This document shows, one piece after another, positions 47,317-57,680 of a stretch of 64,000 nt of DNA. The notes under the pieces were generated by a model, which was not told where the DNA came from, did not search any database, and worked only from the letters and a program-made list of their open reading frames with translations. A program made the position numbers and the translations under genes. The number at the start of each line of letters is the position of its first letter. Positions within the stretch are counted from its first letter, which is position 1. Source of the DNA: Cephalotus follicularis (Eukaryota; Streptophyta; Magnoliopsida; Oxalidales; Cephalotaceae); NCBI GenBank assembly GCA_001972305.1, contig BDDD01000903.1:237118-301117 (forward strand), in the 5' to 3' direction.

Positions 47317-49572
47317 TGTAACACCCCGCGCCCGCAGGGCGGACACGTGGCATTGTTCTCAATCCAAAACACACTGCAATGGTTGGGACTAGCAATATAA
47401 ATATACGAAAAAACTTAAAACTTTGTAATACATATCATATGCGGAAGTTACAATACAATAAACCATCCATACAAGTACAAATCCTTTACAATATCACTCT
47501 TTTTCAATACAATACATTTCAATCTTTCACTAGAATATCTCACAACTAGCTCCGTGATACCCAAGCATTCATGAGATCAAAACGAGTCTTCAGTCCTTCT
47601 GTCCACTCTGACCTGCTGCCCTACCTATGCCGCACACAAAAGTACAACACAGCCCCACCCTGAAGGATGGAGTTAGCCATACTGGCTAAGCAGAAACCTC
47701 ATGCAGCATGTATGCATGTACAATGTGCAATATCGATGACAATCTTTACAATATAAATGTGCGGTGTACAATATCAATGCATGACATGGCAAATGCATAT
47801 GTACAGTTGGCGATCAGACTGCCTGTATGACAATGGCCCATAACAGAGCATACGGATAGGATCTATAACAATCAATCAATGGCAGACACTCAATGGTGGT
47901 GTACAAAACACCAAATAAATCAATCAATATCCTATAGAGCATACGACCCCGGTTCAATACAATGTCAATCAGTTAGCAGTGATAAATCCCACGGAAGGTA
48001 GTCCTTCAAAAAAGGTGGGAGATCTATCTATGGTTCTCAGATTGATCAGGTCTGCGACTCATAGATCTTTCAGCCTATGGCTGGGTCAATACAATCTCGA
48101 TGAGCTACAACCGAGGGAGCTACTAATACCGTTATGGAGCTACGGCCTCAAGGGAGCATCAATCGACAGTCAATCAGTACCGCTCGCCAGCGGGTCAATA
48201 CAATACAGTGAATGAAATGATCGACGAAATAGGCTGACAGAGTCAACAACCTAACACGCCGACATGAATCATAAGGTCACTCTATAGGATCCATACAATA
48301 CAATCAATCATATAAGTACAATATCATTACAATGTCAATAAGCAAATTCAATGAGTGACGGTATCTAATGGAGGGTTGGGAATGTGCGTCCAACTTACCG
48401 ACTTAGACTCACATCACTCATGACTTAAGCAATAAATCGGTCAGTACAATCATTAAAACCGTTTTCAAACACTTGAACACCTCAAGTGAGGCTCCAGTCA
48501 AGTGGAAATGTGAAAAGAAGTTGAAAACCAGCTTTAAATTAGTTAAAAACTCCTTTAAGTCCATTAGGCGTCGATTTCCTTGTAGAAAGACGTCGAGGCA
48601 TCTGTAAAATGGTGGAAAGACGTCGATGTCTTTCTCTATTTGTGTAGAGATCTGGACGAAAGACATCAATGTCCTTAGAGAAAGACGTCGACGTGTTTCA
48701 ATAAAAAGAGCATGGGAATGCGCATCGATGTTCGAAATCGATGTCTTTTCTGGGGAAAGACATCTCGAGGCAAAGACGTCGATGTCTTTCAAAGGCGTCG
48801 ATGTCTTTGCTGTGGAATCACAGATACAACACTCTGAAGCGAAAGACATCGACGTCCACGGGCTAGGGGTCGATGTCTTTGCTGCGTAGGGTTGAATTTT
48901 GTGTAGAAAAACCTGCCAATCTCATACCAAAATATAATTTAAAGCAATTCCTTGAAAACCAAGGTTTAAAATCAATCATTTGAGGTTAGTAAAACTTGTT
49001 ACAACCTTCAAAATTCAGTTTCAATCCTCGTAGATCAGTTAGATCAAGGAAATCAATAAAACCCTAGTTTTTCAATTGAATGCAATACAATCACTCAATT
49101 CAATCAATCATTCAATCAATTATGCAATTAAGCATTAGGCAATCAAGTAGGGAAGTCCTACCTTTAACTAAGCTTCAAAAGTCGAGCTAACGATCGATCA
49201 AGGCCGAAAACACTTAAGAATCGGCTGCTATGTCACTCAATCAGCAACCCACACTTGCAATCGGTATCCTTGTTGAAGGAGATGCAATTCGACTGCTATG
49301 GAGATGGAGGGAGGCTTCCAGCAAGAGAGAGAGAGGGAGAAGGATAGAGAGAGGGAGAAGAATGAAAGAATGAGAGAATGAGAGTGAGAAATTGACTTAT
49401 ATAGTCAATTCGACCAACTCTCCGAAACTCAGCCCAAAATCCTGACTATACATGCATATAATCAATACAATAACAATAGGTATAGGAATACCTCTGTTCA
49501 ATACAACTCGATACGGTCCAATACGGTACAATGTATGCATGAACAGTACAAAAGGGAATTCGGGTCATCACA
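47317..49572 (-). mobile_element. 5' LTR of Gypsy element 4
   Basis: 2256 bp, partner of 27975-30127, with about 100 bp length difference and many point differences. On the reverse strand starts TGTGATGACCCG and ends GCGGGGTGTTACA. Confidence 0.9.
48568..48880. repeat. GACGTCGAYGTC palindrome cluster, element 4 5' LTR
   Basis: Counterpart of 29222-29510, including gacgtcgatgtc near 48618 and a pair near 48775-48800. Differences between the two LTRs fall often at CpG positions. Confidence 0.84.
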
Positions 49573-50449
49573 AGAGCATACCTATCCCAATGGCTATAGA
49601 GTAGACCTGCGCCAAAGCCTATCATGCCCCGAACCCCAAGGAAGAGCCCAAGGCTCGACATGTGGCAAATCCATCCATACGATCCATTATGCACATAGAA
49701 TCATACGCCAAAATACGCTACAAATTTAAAACTTTAAATACCATATGCATGCGGAAGATAAATATCAATATTCAAAGACAAGCCCAACCATATACATAAC
49801 ATCAACATATATATCTTAAGCCCTTCCAGAAGCCGGCAGATCAATAGCTGAATTACAATATGTTACTTATACATCCAAATCATATACACAAGGTAGACAA
49901 TAAAACTGCACTGCTGCAAGAAATTCTGTGATGTGATCCGGTCCGTCTGATCACTTCAGTGCTTCACATATAGCTGACCCATCACGAGAACAGGTTAGCA
50001 ACCAGTGGCTGTGTAGGCTATACTATATGCTAGGAAATACAATAGATATTTTAGGTATATATATGCATGACATGTTATATGCATGAATGCTAATTGCCTA
50101 TAGCTTAAGTACATCAACCGTCCCTAAGCGGTGGTATACTTGGCTAGTCCTAAACACATCAAAGGCCATAAGCCTGCAGACTCCATAAAAGCAATCCATA
50201 ACCATCCATGGGGACAATGAATCTATAGGGTCAAGTACTACTCTGCCTCTCCGGCCAGAGATAGTACGCCCCACCGTCTATACACTGTCCGTGCCATAGC
50301 CGTGTGGGGCATAGGATAACATAGGCCACATAATCCATACAATAATGCTAGTCCCGAAGGTACCAGCCCATATTATGCCCAAAGGTAATAGCCATAATAG
50401 AGATTTGTGCAATATATAAACATTTCCATGCCATATCTGCACCATACCA
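49573..50449 (-). mobile_element. Probable Gypsy LTR fragment, reverse orientation
   Basis: Left part reads atcatgccccgaacc near 49620, like the end of a Gypsy LTR. Blocks near 49980-50020 and 50220-50340 are LTR-like. No gene. Confidence 0.4.
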
Positions 50450-51956
50450 TGTCACTCCACAATACGGTTCAAAGTACTACAAGAGGGGGGTGAATTGTAC
50501 TATGTATGAACTTTTTAAACTTTTCGGATTAAGGTAGTAACATTAGACTAGATGAACAATTCTAATATAATATAAACAAACCAGCAGAGAATAAATAAAA
50601 TATTCAGTGAATAAATAAATTGAGAGAAAGGGTAAGAAGATTGCAAACACGATTTATAGTGGTTCGCCCAATCTCTTGCCTACGTCCACTTTCTGATGAC
50701 CTCTTGAGATTCCACTAGTCTTCGAATATATTTGTAGGGGTTATTCGGTGCACCTTTACACTTTTTGTGATTGACCTCAGTCACTTACAATCTTTTTGGA
50801 TTCACTCCCTAGGGTTCACTCCCCTATTACAATAAAACATTACAATAATGGTTTTGTGTGTTTTGATAACCTCTCAAAGGTTGGATTTAGCTAAGTAAAG
50901 CTCAGAAATGACAACACTCAAGTATATTCACAAATAGACGATGAAGCATGTGAAAAAAGCTTTGATGTGAATTTGAATGTTTTAGATTACTCTTGATGTT
51001 GTTGTACCCTTTGATCTTGTTCTTGGCTTCTATTGATTGTATTCTTCAGTTTATAGTCATTGGTGAAGTAATAGAGCTGTTAGACTTTCTTGGACTTGTT
51101 GCGTCAAAAACTGCGCTGAAAAAGTAGTCCAGTAATTGCTCCCCACGCGCAAAGCATAGACAGTTTTTCTCTAAGGGTCGACGCTTATGTGATCATTGTG
51201 TATTGAATTTCAAATTTGGTGTTTAAACCGCTGAAGCTTTGCAATTGTTGTCGACGGTTGCCTTTAAAACACTGACAGTATGCACAAAGCATTGCCGCTT
51301 CTATTCCATCAAGTGATTTTATTCAACTCTGTACTATGGCATTGACATACTCTTCTCAATCTCTGACGCTTAACATTAAGAGCTAACGCTTTTAGTCAAA
51401 GCCTCGCTGGTTTACCTTTAAGTGTCGACTGTACGCTTTAAGCATCGTCTACTTTGACTGTTGAAGTTTGCTTATATCAAGTCTGCTATGAATATGATTT
51501 TTGCTGCATAAGTCTGCTTTGGAGCTTTAATATAGTTCCTTTCTCAACACTGAATTCTGTGATGGTATATTACTTCTTAATCGAGCTCTACCTTAAATTA
51601 TCAATAGCTTACAAAGTCTTATCTTCTTTGCCTTTAACTTGCTTGGTCTGATTCCTTTGTCTGACTCACACAAAACGCTGATGGTTTAGAATAAGCATCG
51701 ATGCATTATGTGTAAGCGCTGGCGCTTTTCTTAAAGCGTTGGTGTTTTTAATCCTTTAAGTGTCGATGCTTTATATATATAAGCAATGGAGCTTGTTTTT
51801 AAAGCGTTGTCGCTTTATGCTCATAACTTTGTGATTTGTTTTGGTTTAGCATCTATCTTTCTCAACTTGCATCTCTCTCAAACTTGCACATAAACTAAAA
51901 TGATTAGAAACAAATATGTCATCATCAAAACTAGGATTGAAATATAAATGTGAACA
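50450..51956 (-). mobile_element. 3' LTR of Sirevirus-like element (borders approximate)
   Basis: On the reverse strand it starts TGTTCACATTTATATTTC at 51956, just after a polypurine tract, and carries tttgatgatgacatatttg, matching the LTR-like start at 63875. Near the left end the reverse strand reads caattcaccccccctcttg, which is common near Sirevirus LTR ends. Left border is approximate. Degenerate GTCGAC pairs at 51150-51830. Confidence 0.6.
51150..51835. repeat. Degenerate AAGCGTCGACGCTT pairs, Sirevirus-like LTR
   Basis: Cores near 51156/51177, 51230/51250 and a run from about 51677 to 51830 with roughly 20-bp steps. More decayed than in the Gypsy LTRs. Confidence 0.65.
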
Positions 51957-51970
51957 ATCTCCCCCTTTTT
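51957..51970 (-). other. Polypurine tract of Sirevirus-like element
   Basis: Reverse strand reads aaaaagggggagat just before the LTR start, in the context TTTGTCATCATC often seen before Sirevirus-type LTRs. Confidence 0.72.
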
Positions 51971-53148
51971 GATGATGACAAAAATGTTCCAATAAATAAG
52001 TATAAATGCATAAGTAAGCAAGTAAGCATAATAAAAAGAATGAAGATGTCAGACTTAAGCATTTAGCAGATGTTAAGCAGAATCAAAAGAATCAAGATGC
52101 CTGACTTAAGCATTTAGTAGATGTTGTCTTCTCCCCAATCCCTCAACTCATGCATAATATATATTTCTCCCCCTTTTTTGTAGAGCATCAAAAAGTTTAG
52201 TAAAAAGTCTAAAATTTTCGTTAGCAACAAAATCATTAATAAGTTTTTACTATTTAATGCTGAAAATGAGCAAAACAAAGAATCATATAATCAATATACA
52301 AATTGACTCATGTGCTCCCCCTTTATAAATAAATGGAATATCTTGGATCATATATTATGTTCTAGATTTGGATAGATGTACCAATTAATCATATATTTAG
52401 ATATCATTATTAATTTCATAACATCAATATGTTTAAGTATCACAATATTTAGTGACGAAGCATTACTCCCTCTTAACACACAACATTTAATCTTTTGGTA
52501 GCAGAATATTATTTAATTCAAGAAAGAGTTACAAAAAGAAGATACTCTGCCCCTTAGTCTTTGTTCCTTCTCAGCCTTGAGCACATTTATTCTTCCCCTT
52601 ATATATCATCAAACAATTAAGAAGAACAAATACCATAATAACTAAGGCACTTTAAGCATAGCAAAACTGATATATAAATGATATGGTTATTCAAACTAAA
52701 AGACATCATCCACAATTAAAATCGGTATACCAATTGAAACATTTAAACAAAAAAACATCAATTTAAATGATTAAACAAAATATCAACAACATTATTTATT
52801 TTATATTTCAGATACGAAGATAAATGCATAATGTTTTTGCATTGCATTTGAAATTGAAAATTAAAACAATAACAATAGTATATGTATCTAATTTCCAACA
52901 CAATTATAAAATCAATAGTGTTTTGATAACATAACATTAGCAAAACAAAAAAATATAACTATAGCAAAACATCAAATTATATGATATAATATTCAAGAAA
53001 TCAGTCAACCAAAGTAAAAACTCAATCAATTGAAAATGCTAAACGTCAACCAAATCATCATAATTTATAATCTTTTGAAATACAAAACAAAACAGGAAAC
53101 ATAACACAAAACAAAAACAGGAAAAGTGATGATATGTAATGCAATCTA
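51971..53148. other. 3' non-coding part of Sirevirus-like element
   Basis: AT-rich, no coding signal, between the stop of the decayed ORF (53149) and the polypurine tract. Confidence 0.5.
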
Positions 53149-53243
53149 TCAATCATCCATCCTATCATCTCCATTATCTCCATCATCCCCAATCTTCGTG
53201 ATGTCGGTATTTTGATATTCATATGCATTTGCTTTCTCTTGAT

Positions 53244-53988
53244 TGTAACGCCCGGTATTTTCCTGAATGTAATATTTTGATTTATGATGTAACCATTAAT
53301 CTTGATTTAATGAGAATGTTGAGTTTTAACCTCAAAAGATGCATGCAAACCCTAGTTATGGACTTAAAGATGGAGTGTGTATGTTAAAGCTTGAAACGAC
53401 GCTGTTTTGGCCAAAAGACATCGACGTCTTTTGGAAAGGCGTCGACTCCTTTGTGAGCTAGGGCACAATATTTCACTGTACTGATATATGTAATTTCATA
53501 TATGTATAAATTGGGTCTCCACTGCACTGCATCATTTATGCATTCATATCATGACATGCATTATGTTAATCCCGATTTACTGTTATGACTTGGCCGAGTG
53601 AGGACAAAGGCTAACCCCCTACTGTAACAGATTGATGGAGTGGTCTTGACATGGAGCAAGCACGGAGATTTAAAGAGAAGACTTGTTATTTTCTATTATT
53701 TTGGGTTGTGGAACATTTATCATGTTATTTGGTTTTGTAACATCGGATATTTGTTATCTTGTACCGTTTTGTTCACGCTCCGTTTTATGGGCGGTTGACT
53801 TTATGACCTGTACTTGGGTAGCGTACGGTATGGGACGTACGTTACATGTTGACAGCTTATGTTCTTTTGTGCTTCCGCTACTGCTATGCTTGAGAAAGTT
53901 TTAAATTTCACGGTTTTGCATGAGCTGTATTATATGTTAATTGCCTTTACCGCTTTAATGTTGCGTTTATTGTAAACGGGGTGTGACA
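53244..53988 (+). mobile_element. Solo LTR (TSD ttgat)
   Basis: Starts TGTAACGCCCGG, ends GGGGTGTGACA, 745 bp, with perfect ttgat duplication (53239-53243 and 53989-53993). Same family as 13629-15126 but with a large internal deletion. One palindrome pair remains at 53415-53455. Confidence 0.94.
53415..53455. repeat. GACGTCGACGTC palindrome pair in solo LTR
   Basis: gacatcgacgtc then ggcgtcgact, about 21 bp apart, ~170 bp after the LTR start, the same position as in 13629-15126. Confidence 0.85.
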
Positions 53989-54903
53989 TTGATCTTCTTC
54001 TTCACTGGTCATATCCTCATTTCCAATTAAGCCTTTTTCAACAAATTTTCTTTCAAGTCTTCTTTGTCTTGTTTCTAAATATTTTTGACTTCTCTCTAAA
54101 CTTCTTTGTCCTCTCTCTAATCCCCTAATCGCTTGCATAATCTCCTCAAATTGACTGTTTGGAAAATTAAAGGTAGGACTAGGCTCAGCTTCAGGAACTA
54201 CATTTTCTCTGCCCTGTGCTTCTTCCCCTTCTCCCTCTTCTTCTTCTTCGCTCACTCTATTGGAATCTTCATCTTTATGAATCCATGTCCTAAGTCTCTT
54301 ATGCTTTTTAAATCCAATTTTTCCAAGGGTTCCTTTTCCTAACTTATCAGCCCTCTGAAGTGCATGGTGCAATTCCCCGTCTAAGTCCATATGAAAGTAC
54401 ATCAGAATCACGGCAACCAACTTCCCATAAGGAAGTCTAGCATTTTCTCGAGCTTTCATGTCCTTCATATGATTAAAAATTAACAGAGGCACATTATCCT
54501 TTTCCCGGTGATGATGTCAAACATAGTTCATGCTTCCGAATGAGTTACCTCATCAAATCCACCAGATTTTTGTAGAATGTCAGTCGCCACAGCACTATGC
54601 AAGAATCTATAATCAAATCGAAGATTCTGAGAATACATGTTTGCAACCACTAGTGCATTCTCTCCACACAACGGATGTGCACATTCTTCTTTGTTAAAGC
54701 CATCTTCTTCCAAAATTCACATAGATTCCTTCATTAGGTCAGGATAGTGAGGCAAATTAAGAGTGAACAGTGGTTTTAAATCAAGATTGTTCAACTAGCC
54801 AACAATTGGAAATCCTTCCCTTAGATAGAAATCAAAATCTAATATTTTCCCAACAAGTAGTTTTCTATCAAAATAAGCTGGAGGATATCTAATACCTTGT
54901 TGG

Positions 54904-55156
54904 TGTTAGAGATAAAGTGTACAAGCCAGTGTTGAGCTGGTGTTTACTATATCTTGTATAAACGATTTATAAATTCATTAAAGATGCTTATGTTTTATCT
55001 TTGGCTATGAGTTCGTTTCATTAGTACATGCTTAATTAATCGTAAATGAATGTCCTGGAATAAAGTTAGAGAACCAAGTTCATGATGAGATCGTGATGTG
55101 AGATTTGGAATCTCGGTATATTTCATTTCAAATCTTCCTGGTCATAGGATTCACAC
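54904..55156 (+). mobile_element. Probable Copia-like LTR 5' fragment
   Basis: Begins TGTTAGAGATAAAGTG after gttgg, interrupting the plant transposon ORF. It is itself cut by an LTR terminus at 55157. Confidence 0.45.
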
Positions 55157-56425
55157 TGTAACGCACCTGACCCGAGTTTGTTAAAAGCTCAAAGTGAACC
55201 TCGAGGAGTTGGTGCGTTACGTGGGGTGAACCATTACATCTTTTAGAATTCTTGTCTAATGCTAACAAATACCATTAAATCCTCATACTTTTCAACACAT
55301 TATTTCACTTTGAATTCAGACTTCAAATATCATCATCCTATACAAAAATCTCATAAACCATAACATTCATATACTATTACATTTCAACATCCATTATCAT
55401 AAAATATTACACAGCGGAAAAACAAGATCTTATTGCATTAAAAATAACAATTTATGCAATCACTATTGCATACCACATTTTCTTTCTCAAAACTTCTTCT
55501 TGTGAGCTCCCTCTAAAGCTCGCATTCTTCATCCAATCATTTCCTAAAAACATTTTATTTGAAAACAAAACATTGCAAGGGATGAGCTTTAAATAGCCCA
55601 GTAAGGTTTTGTAATTAAGCATACCTTATCACATTTCATTTTCTAATTATAACACATAACTTGAACATTTCATAAACTTAGGAGTTATAAAAACTTAATG
55701 AACCCTTTTAACACTGCTTCACCGGGGCATTGTACACTCCCCGATTACTATCCTTATATCACATGCATGCCCGTGAGCATCTCGCTCCATAAAATTAATC
55801 AATCTCGAATTATTCCCTCTTGGATCGCAGTCCATGAGTTAGTTCATTTCATTTCATTTTCTTTCACAATTCATAAAACCTTTCTCTTCATTTGAGTAAT
55901 TAACTCAAATGCATTCATAAAACAACTTTGCATAACATTTCTAAAATTGGCATTTCATATAGAAGTAACCATTTTAAGAGAAAACATAAAACGTCAAAGT
56001 TAAAACAGACACTTCAATGATTCAAGAATGATAAAAATCATTAAATTCCATTGAGAAATGAAGCTGCAATGAGTTTTTAAAGTTGCAAGTTCCATATGAA
56101 AATATGACATGAGCAGTAATCTTAAATATAAATTTTCTTAAGGAATTCGATAGAAATTCGAGATTCATGAAGCATAACAGTTAAACAAGACATCTTATGG
56201 TTTCCAAAACATTAAACCATTCGAAATTGCATCAAGAAATGAGCAAGATATGAATAAAACAATCTGTTGCATAATTTTGAAGTAAAACAGTGGAAACTTT
56301 AATGAAAATGGGTATTGAATTTCCTTACTTTGATTTAGATTTCCTTTTCTCCTTCCCCTTTTGAATTCTCCTCTTCAATCTCAGCAGACCACACTTTCTT
56401 CTTAGCTAAACTAACTGAATTCATA
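55157..56425 (-). mobile_element. Probable Gypsy LTR fragment, reverse orientation
   Basis: Left end TGTAACGCACCTGACC reads on the reverse strand as an LTR end. Contains a hairpin GTAACGCACC/GGTGCGTTAC (55158-55218). Blocks such as atgcatgcccgtgagcatc near 55763 are LTR-like. Cut at 56425 by Gypsy element 5. Confidence 0.5.
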
Positions 56426-56589
56426 TGTAATGACCGCAATTTCAATTCGATGTATATTGTATAATTCGTTAAAAAAATTATACATTGATTTGAGATTATT
56501 TTCTAATTGTCCTTTTAATTAGCATATTGTTGTGGATATGGAAGGAAGCTAAGTAAAAGTGTTGAAAGTAAAGGAATCAGGGCACTTGT

Positions 56590-56795
56590 GTGTGTCAACG
56601 CCATGAATTGACGTCAACGGCAAGTAACATTGAAACGCGCTTAAGGCTTTTGCCTTAAGGTGTTGACGCCATGCGAGGACGTTAACGTCCATTATTGGTG
56701 AACTAAAGGGAATACGCGTTAACGCGACTAGAGGAGCTTGTTAACGCCAAGTTATGGAGTCAACGTGTTGATGCCCTGTGTTGATGTTGACGCCT
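56590..56795. repeat. GTTAACG/GTTGACG palindrome cluster (near LTR start, element 5)
   Basis: Cores near 56595/56614, 56662/56681 and 56718/56740, spaced 19-22 bp, then tighter copies at 56759-56790. Located 165-370 bp from the LTR start. Confidence 0.83.
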
Positions 56796-57314
56796 AAAGT
56801 GTCGGCAGAATACGTTAAAGGAAGGACAAAAGACGCGTGAGGGACAAAAGTGCGAGATTTTGCACTTCCCCTTGCTCTGCACTGATGAAAAGTGAGAGAA
56901 GAGTGATTGATGAGGTCTTATCACCAGCCATGAGGAAGGAGAGGGAGGAGCGACTCCATTAAATCTCCTCTCCTCTTCTCCGAACCTCACACCAGTGAAA
57001 AAGAGAGTGCGTGAGAGCATTTTTGTTCCACCATTTAAGCCGGGAAAAGAAGCTTGAGGACCAGATCTTGGAACTCGGAAGTGGAGTGATCGAACCGGAT
57101 CTTGAGGCTTGGAGAAGCTGAGGATCGGATTAAAGATTAAAGATGTGGACTTTCGATTCCTAACTTGGAATCAGAGGTAGGGTTTATGACATGCTTATGA
57201 AAATATGGCTTGTATATTGTGTTGGTGATTATGAGTGCTTGCATATTGATTCCAACTGTTAAATCCATGGTTGATTGAAATGGTTGTTAACTGATTATCT
57301 TTTTGCGTTCGATC

Positions 57315-57680
57315 CGCGTTAACGCCTAAATGATTGACGTTAACGCCTTAACAGGAATAGGTGGTATTTTGTATGGATAGGTTGGTTTTCGTCAACGCCT
57401 AAGTGGCTGACGTTAATGCCATAGCTAGAATTAGTTGATGTTTCGCACGTTGATGCGTAAAACCTATTGGCGTTTCCAGGACATCGACGCCTAAAAGGAC
57501 GACGTTGACGCTTAAGGTTCCTACCTTAACGCGTCGATGCCAATTTTGAACGTTGACGCCTAAGGTCCTTCCTTAATGTGTTAACACCGGTTTTGAATAT
57601 TGACTCGTAAATGACGTTAACTTCTAAGATACACGTTGATGCATAAGTGCTCTTTGACGCCTAAGATACACGTCGATGCC
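57315..57680. repeat. GTTAACGCC palindrome pairs (distal cluster, element 5)
   Basis: Pairs near 57318/57339, 57391/57412, 57483/57504, 57533/57552 and 57616/57635, spaced 19-21 bp. Typical unit gcgttaacgcc with gttgac and gtcgat variants. Confidence 0.87.

Larger units (their letters stand above)
27975..49572 (-). mobile_element. Gypsy element 4 (Tekay-type), nearly full length, with nested inserts
   Basis: Both LTRs, polypurine tract, polyprotein and primer site are present in reverse orientation. Flanks are agagt (27970-27974) and agagc (49573-49577), a 4 of 5 match. After removing the Athila-like insert (34500-47145) the element would be about 8.9 kb. The polyprotein is disrupted, so it is a dead copy. 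Confidence 0.88.
53149..54898 (-). pseudogene. Putative plant transposon protein-type ORF, split by solo LTR
   Basis: Reverse strand. N-terminal part near 54720-54898 reads YPPAYFDRKLLVGKIL and onward, then ANMYSQNLRFDYRFLHSAVA near 54600-54660 and ARLPYGKLVAVIL near 54400-54450, then an acidic Glu-rich stretch and a coiled-coil segment (RSLERSQKYLETRQRRLE near 54050-54110). The acidic C-terminus continues left of the solo LTR to a stop at 53149-53151. It resembles the widespread plant family annotated as putative plant transposon protein, role unknown. Lesions: stops near 54780, 54714 and 54530, a 1-bp loss near 54495, and the solo LTR at 53244-53988. Followed on the same strand by a polypurine tract and LTR, so likely the ORF of a non-autonomous Sirevirus-like element. 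Confidence 0.65.
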
